From Candidatus Dormiibacterota bacterium (GTDB lineage Bacteria > Chloroflexota > Dormibacteria > Aeolococcales > Aeolococcaceae), in the NCBI GenBank assembly GCA_003153215.1, contig PLXL01000237.1, forward strand, positions 2,335 to 11,004: 8,670 nucleotides of DNA. The letters run 5' to 3'. Under the pieces are notes generated by a model that was given only the letters and a program-made list of their open reading frames with translations, did no database searches and was not told where the DNA came from. Position numbers and translations under genes: made by a program. Shown here piece after piece: positions 1 to 4,804 of the stretch. The number at the start of each line of letters is the position of its first letter. Position 1 is the first letter of the stretch.

Positions 1-947
1 GGGGGGCCCGCCATCTCGATCTGGGCGGCGATCAATTGAGCCATCTCCCTGGCCCGGGGGCCGATGATCTCGGCCAGGTAGCGCTGGGGGACGTTGACCG
101 GCTCGTCGTACCCCATCGGGGTGAGGGTCACCTGGGCCTCGGCGGGCAGGGTGAGCTGGAGGCAGTGGCCAAAGCTCCGCTTCACGACCTCAGCGGTGTC
201 GAGATCGCAGCGCAGCCCCACGGCGAGGTCGCCGGTGACGTGGTTGCCCCCGATGGGGAGGACGGCCGTGTGGATGATGCTGCCCCGGGCAAAGACGGCG
301 ACGTCGGTCGTCCCGCCGCCAATATCCACCACCACGACACCGCGCTCCAGCTCGTCCTCGGTGACCACCGCCTCCGCGGAGGCGAGCACCTGGAGCACCA
401 GGTCGTCGACGTCCAAGCCCGCCTTGTGCACCACCTTGACCACGTTCTGGATCGCCGTGGTGGCGCCGGTGACGATGTGGGCGTCGACCTCCAGGCGGCT
501 CCCCGACATCCCGATGGCGTCGCGGACGCCGTCCTGGCCATCGATGGTGAACTGCTGGGGCAGGACGTGGAGGATGCGCCGATCGCTCGGGACCGAGACC
601 GCCCGGGCGGCGTCGATCGCGCGGCCGACGTCCTGGACGCCGACCTCGCGGCGGCCCGCGGCCACCGCCACCACCCCGCGGCTGTTCTGCGAGGTGATGT
701 GGCCACCGGCCAGCCCGACCACCGCGGAGTCGATGGCGAGCCCGGCCATCTGCTCGGCGAGGTCGACCGCCTCGGCCACCGCCTCGGCGGCGCGGTCAAT
801 CTCGATGACGGCGCCCTTCCGGATGCCCCGGGAGATGGCCTCGCCGACACCGAGGACTCGCAGCCCCGCCGACTCGAGGTCGGCGACGGCACAGCAGACC
901 TTGGTCGTTCCTAGATCAAGTGCAAAGACGTGGCGGGGACGGCTCAC
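1..947 (-). CDS. ftsA: Cell division protein FtsA (3' end beyond window)
   Basis: FtsA is the actin-like ATPase that tethers FtsZ filaments to the inner membrane and recruits later divisome proteins. The frame is open from a GTG at 945-947 to the window edge, giving 315 residues of a family usually near 400-420. Visible motifs are the phosphate-1 loop LDLGTTK (residues 10-16), the 1C-domain stretch with PSDRRILHVLPQQFTIDGQ (120-138) and HIVTGATTAIQN (157-168), the phosphate-2 loop VVDIGGGTTD (206-215) and the ATPase-core block PQRYLAEIIGPRAREM. The C-terminal part, including the membrane-targeting helix, is missing because the window ends. GTG is the only sensible start: the nearby ATG at 949 runs straight into TGA and the frame upstream has no other good start. 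No Shine-Dalgarno is seen. In a typical dcw cluster ftsA directly follows ftsQ; here it is about 3.9 kb away. ftsZ is expected next, outside the window. Confidence 0.97.
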   Translation of the reverse strand, partial: MSRPRHVFALDLGTTKVCCAVADLESAGLRVLGVGEAISRGIRKGAVIEIDRAAEAVAEAVDLAEQMAGLAIDSAVVGLAGGHITSQNSRGVVAVAAGRREVGVQDVGRAIDAARAVSVPSDRRILHVLPQQFTIDGQDGVRDAIGMSGSRLEVDAHIVTGATTAIQNVVKVVHKAGLDVDDLVLQVLASAEAVVTEDELERGVVVVDIGGGTTDVAVFARGSIIHTAVLPIGGNHVTGDLAVGLRCDLDTAEVVKRSFGHCLQLTLPAEAQVTLTPMGYDEPVNVPQRYLAEIIGPRAREMAQLIAAQIEMAGP

Positions 948-958
948 ATTGACATTGC

Positions 959-964
959 AGTATA
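959..964 (-). promoter_or_regulatory. Possible -10 element close to the ftsA start
   Basis: The minus strand reads TATACT here, ending 11 bases before the ftsA GTG. Transcription from it would start only a few bases before the GTG, giving a leaderless or near-leaderless mRNA. This fits the absence of a Shine-Dalgarno. No good -35 is seen at 16-18 bases upstream, so the assignment is tentative. Confidence 0.3.
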
Positions 965-1202
965 GCCGCGGCAATACGGCAGCGGAAGGCTTTTCCACCG
1001 CAAAACCGCAAGATGTCGGGTTTGCGAGGACGGCCCAGCACAAGATGTTGACCGTCGAACGTGGTACCGCGCCGCCTCGAATCCTACCATCCGCAGGCGC
1101 GACGCAACCACGTGCGAGGGGTGCTGGGAGGCCTCGGATGGCGCCCTCTGGCGCGCCGGCCAGCGACGCCGGACCAGCGAGGGCCACCTGCGTCAGAGCC
1201 CG

Positions 1203-1245
1203 GACAAGAACAAGGCCTCGCCTCTGCACCTTGCCGGCGAGGCCT
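1203..1245 (-). terminator. Intrinsic terminator-like hairpin
   Basis: On the minus strand a perfect 10-bp stem, AGGCCTCGCC (1245-1236) with GGCGAGGCCT (1222-1213), encloses a 13-base loop and is followed by the T-rich run TTGTTCTTGT. No T-run follows it on the plus strand, so it works only in the minus direction. It lies about 150 bases after the dehydrogenase stop, and could end that transcript or attenuate transcription heading into ftsA. Confidence 0.6.
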
Positions 1246-1279
1246 CGCCGCTCGCGGTCCCCTTTCGGGCCGCTGTAGC
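1203..1279 (-). ncRNA. Candidate structured leader or small RNA
   Basis: A transcript starting near 1279 would first fold a hairpin over 1273-1254, in which a CCC/GGG stem capped by a GAAA tetraloop is extended by GCGG/CCGC across a two-base bulge. The terminator-like hairpin at 1245-1213 follows. The 5' arm of that hairpin can also pair with the bases just before it, because 1249-1236 reads as a perfect 14-base palindrome. The two folds exclude each other, as in transcription attenuators. The RNA has no obvious start codon with a ribosome-binding site. It could be an ftsA leader or a terminated RNA of about 75 bases. It matches no RNA family I recognise; the assignment rests on structure read by eye. 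Confidence 0.28.
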
Positions 1280-1285
1280 CAATTG

Positions 1286-1314
1286 ACCCTAGCACCGGCC
1301 GCGGACCCGCGCAA
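1286..1314 (-). promoter_or_regulatory. Candidate sigma70-like promoter upstream of ftsA
   Basis: On the minus strand TTGCGC (1314-1309) and TAGGGT (1291-1286) are separated by exactly 17 bases. Predicted transcription starts near 1279, just before the structured segment that ends in the hairpin at 1213-1245. The -35 matches TTGACA at four of six positions and the -10 matches TATAAT at three of six, so this is a moderate candidate. Confidence 0.35.
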
Positions 1315-1318
1315 GCGA

Positions 1319-1338
1319 CGAACCTGCGCGAACCTGCG
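1319..1338 (-). repeat. Tandem 10-bp repeat upstream of the candidate promoter
   Basis: CGCAGGTTCG occurs twice in direct succession on the minus strand, ending four bases before the candidate -35 at 1309-1314. A one-turn repeat at this place could be an activator site, but a chance duplication is possible. Confidence 0.5.
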
Positions 1339-1393
1339 CTTCCGTGGGTCGAGCCACCGCCACCTGTGCGGAAGAGTGCGGGCGGCGCGACGG

Positions 1394-2470
1394 TCAGTGA
1401 GCCACCCGCACGACCAGCTTGCCCCGCTGCTCGCCTGCGGCGAGTGCCACGAAAGCCGAGCGGGCGTCCTCCAGCGGCACCACCCTGTCGATCAGCGGGC
1501 GGAGAGCACCGGAGGCGCAGAGGGCGACCAGCCGCTCCAGCTCCGCCCGTGTCCCCATGCTGGTCCCGACGACGGTGAGCTGGCGCCAGAAGATGCGGTT
1601 GAGCTGAGCCCGCGGGTTGGCTCCGCTGGTGGCGCCGGCGACGACCACAGTTCCTCCTGGCCGGACCGAACGGAGGCTGAGGCCCCAGGTCGCCTCCCCC
1701 ACCGTCTCGAGGACGGCGTCGACGCCCCCGCCCGTGCGATCGAGCAGCTCCCGTGCGGCGGCGAGGTCACCGGGATCGAAGGTGCTGGCCGCCCCCAGCT
1801 CCTCGGCCGCCCTCCGCTTGGCGGCGTCGCGGGAGGTGGCGTGGACCTCGATCCCCGCCTGGACGCAGAGGAGGATGGCGGCCGTCGCCACGCCTCCGCC
1901 CGCCCCCTGGACCAGCACGGAGGCCCCGGGCCCGAGCCCGGCCCGGGTGAAGAGCATCCGGTAGGCGGTCAGGTATGCGGTGGGAAGGCAGGCGGCGGCC
2001 TCGTCGTCGACCCCGTCGGGCAGGGGGACGAGGTTGGCGGCGGGCACGGCGACCAGCTGGGCGAGGGCGCCGCCGTGGGGTGGTTCGCCCAGGAGGCTGA
2101 GGCGGTGGCAGACGCCGGCCTCGGGGGCCAGGCAGGCCGGACAGGCCCCGCATGCGATGACGCTGTGGACCACCACCCGGGTCCCGGGGGGCGGAGCTCC
2201 GCCGGTGCCCTCCCCCAGCTCCTCCACCCGTCCGGCGGCGTCGCAGCCGAGGATCTGGGGCGCGTTCAGGGGCTGCGACGACACGCCGCGGAGGGTCCAG
2301 AGGTCGTGATGGTTGAGCGAGGCGGCGGTCACCCGCACCAGCGCCCAGCCGGCCGGCGGGCGGGGGTCCGGCCGGCCGCCGATCGCCAGGTTGGAGAGGG
2401 GGTCGTCCCCTCCGAAGCGAGCGGCGTAGACGGCGCGCACGACCCGACGGTAGCAGAGGGGACGCGGCAC
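1394..2470 (-). CDS. Zinc-binding medium-chain dehydrogenase/reductase (alcohol dehydrogenase-like)
   Basis: This is an NAD(P)-dependent MDR-superfamily oxidoreductase; the substrate cannot be read from the sequence. Residues 12-150 form the GroES-like catalytic domain. It carries the structural-zinc pattern C-x2-C-x2-C-x7-C (Cys107, 110, 113, 121). The usual GHE motif reads LGCDAAG (74-80), and the first catalytic-site region reads LNHHDLW (52-58), as in the quinone-reductase-like branch of MDR proteins. The nucleotide-binding Rossmann motif is VLVQGAGGGVA (185-195), with Ala in place of the last Gly. The C-terminus RGKLVVRV is typical. Length with the GTG at 2470 is 358. A second GTG at 2440 would begin VRAVYAARFGG, which is the normal family N-terminus, and is probably the better start. 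It diverges from the antitoxin gene at 2547 and does not resemble any dcw function. Confidence 0.9.
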   Translation of the reverse strand: MPRPLCYRRVVRAVYAARFGGDDPLSNLAIGGRPDPRPPAGWALVRVTAASLNHHDLWTLRGVSSQPLNAPQILGCDAAGRVEELGEGTGGAPPPGTRVVVHSVIACGACPACLAPEAGVCHRLSLLGEPPHGGALAQLVAVPAANLVPLPDGVDDEAAACLPTAYLTAYRMLFTRAGLGPGASVLVQGAGGGVATAAILLCVQAGIEVHATSRDAAKRRAAEELGAASTFDPGDLAAARELLDRTGGGVDAVLETVGEATWGLSLRSVRPGGTVVVAGATSGANPRAQLNRIFWRQLTVVGTSMGTRAELERLVALCASGALRPLIDRVVPLEDARSAFVALAAGEQRGKLVVRVAH

Positions 2471-2497
2471 CCCCCGGTATGCGATGGCAGGGGGCCC

Positions 2498-2503
2498 ATT
2501 TTA
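2498..2503 (-). promoter_or_regulatory. Possible -10 element for the dehydrogenase gene
   Basis: The minus strand reads TAAAAT in an AT-rich island between two divergent genes. It would start transcription about 20 bases before the GTG at 2470. No clear -35 is seen; the bases 16-18 upstream fall within the direct repeats at 2514-2550. Confidence 0.35.
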
Positions 2504-2513
2504 AGTAGTCTCC

Positions 2514-2550
2514 TGTGGTCCCGTATGGTGATATCTTGTGGTCCCTATGG
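2514..2550 (+). repeat. Paired direct repeat, likely operator of the Phd/PIN module
   Basis: TGTGGTCCCGTATGG (2514-2528) recurs as TGTGGTCCCTATGG (2537-2550), a 23-base period with one base missing in the second copy. The second copy covers the antitoxin start codon. Phd/YefM antitoxins usually repress their own operon by binding such repeats, so this is a reasonable operator; the dehydrogenase promoter on the other strand would also be covered. A TATCTT at 2532-2537 between the copies could be the -10 of a leaderless antitoxin mRNA. Confidence 0.45.
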
Positions 2551-2852
2551 CGGAGATGGGCACCCACGACGAGGTCGGCATCCGGGAGCTGAAGGCGCAG
2601 GCGAGCGCCGTGGTCCGCCGGGCGGCCGCCGGTGAGGTGATCACCATCACCGATCGTGGCCGGCCGGTCGCTCGGATCGTGCCCCTCCGGGACGACGAGG
2701 GGTGGTGGGACCGGATGGTCGAGGAGGGACGGCTCATCCCGGCGCGGCGCGACCTCATCCAGGTGCTCTACGAGAGCCCTCCGGCGCGGCTCGCCCCTGG
2801 CGAGCGATCACCCTTCGATGCGCTGATGGAGTTCCGTGCCGGCGAAGTCTGA
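2547..2852 (+). CDS. Phd/YefM-family antitoxin of a PIN toxin
   Basis: This is a type II antitoxin expected to bind and neutralise the PIN nuclease encoded directly downstream and to repress the operon. The fold is recognised from VGIRELKAQASAVVRRAAAGEVITITDRGRPVARIVPL (residues 10-47 from this start, given here as several family blocks: IRELKAQAS, GEVITITDRGRPVARI). The remaining 50 or so residues, WWDRMVEEGRLIPARR through SPFDALMEFR, form the toxin-binding tail with the usual final Ser...Leu...Arg pattern. Length is 101. Starts at GTG 2538 and ATG 2556 are also possible. ATG 2547 is preferred because it sits where a transcript from TATCTT (2532-2537) would begin, and because no start has a well-spaced Shine-Dalgarno. 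The 3' end overlaps the toxin gene by 17 bases, which suggests translational coupling. Confidence 0.88.
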   Translation: MAEMGTHDEVGIRELKAQASAVVRRAAAGEVITITDRGRPVARIVPLRDDEGWWDRMVEEGRLIPARRDLIQVLYESPPARLAPGERSPFDALMEFRAGEV

Positions 2853-3246
2853 TCTCGTCTATCTCGACAGCTCGGCGTTTGTCCGGCTGTTCGTCCCCGA
2901 CCCCGGGGCCCTCGCGCTCCAGCGCTTCCTGGCCCCTCGCCCCCGGCGGGTGTCGGCGCTGCTGCTGCGCACCGAGGCACTGCGGGCGGCGACGCGCGCC
3001 GGCTTCTCCCCACCCCGCATGGCGCTGGTCCGTGCCCTGCTGGACGGGATCAGCCTCATCCCTGCCGATACCGCGCTGGGTGACGAGGCGGGGGTCCTCC
3101 GCCCCCCCGAGCTGCGCTCGCTGGACTCCCTCCACCTCGCCACCGCCCTCTCCCTCGAGCCTCGCCTCACGGCGTTCGTGACCTACGACGAGCGGCTGGC
3201 CGACGCGGCCCGGTGGTACGGCTTGCCGGTCACCAGTCCGTCCTGA
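2836..3246 (+). CDS. vapC: PIN-domain ribonuclease toxin, VapC family
   Basis: VapC toxins are Mg2+-dependent endoribonucleases that cut tRNA or rRNA and stop translation when their antitoxin is lost. The four acidic residues of the PIN active site are all present: Asp11 in VYLDSSAFVRLF, Glu47 in LLRTEAL, Asp97 in LRSLDSLHLATAL and Asp118 in FVTYDERLADAA. The toxin therefore looks intact. Length is 136, normal for the family. The GTG start lies 17 bases inside the antitoxin gene and is preceded by GGAG at 2828-2831. The partner is of Phd/YefM type rather than the AbrB-like VapB, a pairing known from other high-GC bacteria. The RNA target cannot be predicted here. The next module begins 53 bases downstream with no terminator between. 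Confidence 0.93.
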   Translation: MPAKSDLVYLDSSAFVRLFVPDPGALALQRFLAPRPRRVSALLLRTEALRAATRAGFSPPRMALVRALLDGISLIPADTALGDEAGVLRPPELRSLDSLHLATALSLEPRLTAFVTYDERLADAARWYGLPVTSPS

Positions 3247-3264
3247 TCGAGGGCGCCCGAGCAT

Positions 3265-3296
3265 GCACGACCTAGCACGATACGTGTAGGATCACG
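3265..3296 (+). promoter_or_regulatory. Promoter and CACG/CGTG operator array of the RHH module
   Basis: GCACGA occurs at 3265-3270 and 3275-3280, exactly 10 bases apart. CGTG follows at 3283-3286 and CACG at 3293-3296, again 10 bases apart. TAGGAT (3287-3292) is a -10 candidate seven bases before the ATG at 3300, the spacing expected of a leaderless mRNA, so the cores overlap or flank it. Ribbon-helix-helix antitoxins typically bind half-sites one helical turn apart, so this is probably the autorepression site. Read by eye. Confidence 0.5.
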
Positions 3297-3299
3297 CGT

Positions 3300-3557
3300 A
3301 TGCCACGGGCCACGGTCCGGCTCAATGTGACCCTTGATCCCGAATATGCGGAGAGGCTGGGGCGCCTGGCCGCGCGGGTCCACGTCCAGGAGGGGACGCT
3401 CGCCCGGTCGCTCCTCTCGACAGCTATCGACGAGGCGGATCCGGATGCGCGCGCAGTCACCGAGGTCCTGGATGCAATTCCCGGTGCCTGGGATCGCGCG
3501 CAAATGGGCCTCCATCAGGCGGCCGCCGGTGATGCGTTCCCGGTGGATGACCTCTAG
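3300..3557 (+). CDS. Ribbon-helix-helix (CopG/ParD-like) antitoxin
   Basis: This small DNA-binding antitoxin is expected to neutralise the RelE/ParE-type toxin encoded three bases downstream and to repress the pair. The first strand, ATVRLNVTLD (residues 4-13), carries alternating residues as in an RHH dimer strand. Two helices follow: PEYAERLGRLAARV (14-27) and QEGTLARSLLSTAIDEA (30-46). The tail, VTEVLDAIPGAWDRAQMGLHQA and onward (about 54-85), matches the toxin-binding segment seen in many RHH partners of RelE-type toxins. Length 85 is normal. The ATG has no Shine-Dalgarno but sits seven bases after TAGGAT, consistent with leaderless translation. It follows the PIN toxin gene after 53 bases on the same strand. 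Confidence 0.88.
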   Translation: MPRATVRLNVTLDPEYAERLGRLAARVHVQEGTLARSLLSTAIDEADPDARAVTEVLDAIPGAWDRAQMGLHQAAAGDAFPVDDL

Positions 3558-3560
3558 CGG

Positions 3561-3845
3561 GTGGCGCAGGCTCAGGTCGCCCGGGCCGCCCAGGAGGATC
3601 TCGATCGCCTGATCCGGGGGCTGATACTGCCGGCTGACACCCGTCAGCGCGTGGCCCGCGCTCTCCGTCCCCTCGCCACCTTTCCCCGCCTGGGCCCGGA
3701 GCTCCCGGGGCGCTGGGCGGGTTTCCGTTTTCTTCTCGGCCCGTGGCGGTGGCTGATCATGGTCTACGTCGTCATGGATGGCGGCGAACGCGTCGTTGTG
3801 GTGACTTTCCAGGACGCGCGAACGGCCGACTCTCCCACGGCCTGA
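3561..3845 (+). CDS. RelE/ParE-superfamily toxin
   Basis: This is a type II toxin of the RelE/ParE fold; family members either cleave ribosome-bound mRNA or inhibit gyrase, and the sequence does not decide which. The N-terminal helices (residues 6-20 and 25-40) are followed by LATFPRLGPELPGRW (38-52), FRFLLGPWRWLIMVYVV (55-71) and VVVVTFQDART (78-88), a pattern typical of proteins annotated as RelE/ParE toxins in Gram-positive and Chloroflexi-type genomes. Length 94 is normal. The GTG start lies three bases after the antitoxin stop with no clear Shine-Dalgarno, so translation is probably coupled. metF starts 26 bases after the stop on the same strand. Confidence 0.85.
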   Translation: MAQAQVARAAQEDLDRLIRGLILPADTRQRVARALRPLATFPRLGPELPGRWAGFRFLLGPWRWLIMVYVVMDGGERVVVVTFQDARTADSPTA

Positions 3846-3871
3846 CGCCCGTCTGGCACCATGGCGACACC

Positions 3872-4762
3872 ATGCGCGTCGCCGACCTCCTCGAAGCGCA
3901 CCGGCCCGACTTCAGCTTCGAGTTCTTCCCGCCCAAGGACGACGACGGCGTGGCCGCACTCTTCGCCACCATCGCGGCACTCCGCGAGCTGGAGCCGGGC
4001 TTCGTCTCGGTCACCTGCGGGGCGGGCGGCAGCACCAGGTCGCGGACGCTGGAGCTGGTGGAGCGCATCCACCGCGAGCTGGAGATCACGCCGGTCGCCC
4101 ACGTGACCTGCGCCGGCAGCAGCCGCGCCGAGCTGCACGCCGTCCTCCAGCGGTTGGTGGACGGCGGGATCGAGAACGTGCTCGCGCTCCGCGGCGACCC
4201 TCCGCGGGGGCAGAGCGCGTTCGTCCCCGAGCCGGGCGGCTTGGCCCACGGCTCGGACCTGGCCGCGCTCATCAGGGGGTCCTACGACCTCTGCATCGGT
4301 GCCGCCTGCTATCCCGAAACCCACTTGGAGTCCGTCTCACTCGCCGACGAGCTCCGCTGGACCCGGGAGAAGGTGGACCGGGGAGCCTCCTACCTGATCA
4401 CCCAGCTCTTCTTCGACAACCAGGCGTACTTCCAGTTCGTCGCCGCCGCCCGGGCCGCCGGGGTGACGGTGCCGATCATCCCCGGGATCATGCCGATAAC
4501 GAGCGTCGGCCAGCTCCACGGCTTCATCGCCAACCTCCGGGTCAAGATCCCGGAGGAGCTGCTCACCGCTTTCGAGAGCCGGCACGACGACCCGCAGGCG
4601 GTGCTGGAATTGGGCGTCGCCTGGTCGACCCTGCAGTGCAGCGAGCTGCTCAGCGCGGGCGCGCCGGGCATCCACTTCTACACGATGAACCGCTCACCGG
4701 CGACACGGGCGATCCTGTCCGCGCTGCTTGCGGCTCGCCCCTGGGAGCGCGTCGCCCGATAG
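3872..4762 (+). CDS. metF: 5,10-methylenetetrahydrofolate reductase
   Basis: MetF is a cytoplasmic flavoenzyme that reduces 5,10-methylene-THF to 5-methyl-THF, the methyl donor for methionine synthesis. The family's motifs appear in order in the TIM barrel: FSFEFFPPK with catalytic Glu17, VTCGAGGSTRSRT (47-59), HVTCAGSSRAELH (77-89), NVLALRGDPPRG with FAD-site Asp109, IGAACYPETHLES (142-154), ITQLFFDN with Gln178, and IIPGIMPIT near 205. The final GIHFYTMNRSPAT is also typical. Length 296 matches bacterial MetF and the gene looks complete. The ATG at 3872 is chosen because the protein begins just ahead of the first strand, as in homologues; upstream in-frame sequence overlaps the toxin gene. 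No Shine-Dalgarno is obvious. It may share a transcript with the toxin-antitoxin genes. It converges on ftsQ, leaving 42 bases between the stops and only a 10-bp palindrome (4785-4794), not a terminator. Confidence 0.97.
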   Translation: MRVADLLEAHRPDFSFEFFPPKDDDGVAALFATIAALRELEPGFVSVTCGAGGSTRSRTLELVERIHRELEITPVAHVTCAGSSRAELHAVLQRLVDGGIENVLALRGDPPRGQSAFVPEPGGLAHGSDLAALIRGSYDLCIGAACYPETHLESVSLADELRWTREKVDRGASYLITQLFFDNQAYFQFVAAARAAGVTVPIIPGIMPITSVGQLHGFIANLRVKIPEELLTAFESRHDDPQAVLELGVAWSTLQCSELLSAGAPGIHFYTMNRSPATRAILSALLAARPWERVAR

Positions 4763-4804
4763 TCTCTCGTGGCCCTCCGGGAGGTCGGATCCGAACGCGG
4801 AAGA

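Larger units (their letters stand above)
948..1393. other. 446-base intergenic region upstream of ftsA
   Basis: No convincing coding sequence or tRNA is seen. Reading the minus strand from the dehydrogenase stop toward ftsA, the region holds a tandem 10-bp repeat (1319-1338), a promoter-like pair (1286-1314), a GAAA-capped hairpin (1254-1273), a strong terminator-like hairpin (1213-1245) and, nearer ftsA, an imperfect 9-bp stem (1000-1008 with 1017-1025, one mismatch, 8-base loop). The part from about 1100 to 1200 shows only short GC-rich inverted repeats (for example 1141-1154) of the kind expected by chance in this composition. Confidence 0.7.

Noticed and set aside
36..1278. Long open frames on the plus strand opposite ftsA and the upstream region
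   Set aside because: They have the low-complexity Arg/Pro/Ala/Gly or Asp/His/Gly-rich composition of antisense frames in GC-rich DNA, and the minus strand encodes a full FtsA motif set.
1213..1279. T-box riboswitch, because the minus strand has GGGGACCGCG before a terminator hairpin
   Set aside because: The T-box bulge needs the UGGN that pairs with the tRNA end, which is absent. No specifier region is visible upstream, and the downstream gene is ftsA rather than an amino-acid or tRNA-synthetase gene.
1300..1345. tRNA T-arm-like sequence GGTTCG with flanking complementarity on the minus strand
   Set aside because: The loop lacks the conserved A58, and no acceptor, D or anticodon arms can be drawn around it. 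The GGTTCG comes from the tandem 10-bp repeat.
4763..4804. Bidirectional terminator between metF and ftsQ
   Set aside because: Only a 4-bp stem around CCTCCGGGAGG and a loop-less 10-bp palindrome are present, with no T-run in either direction.
948..4804. Insertion sequence or integrated element carrying the interrupting genes
   Set aside because: No transposase, integrase, terminal inverted repeats or matching flanking duplication were found; mobility remains only an inference from the toxin-antitoxin genes.
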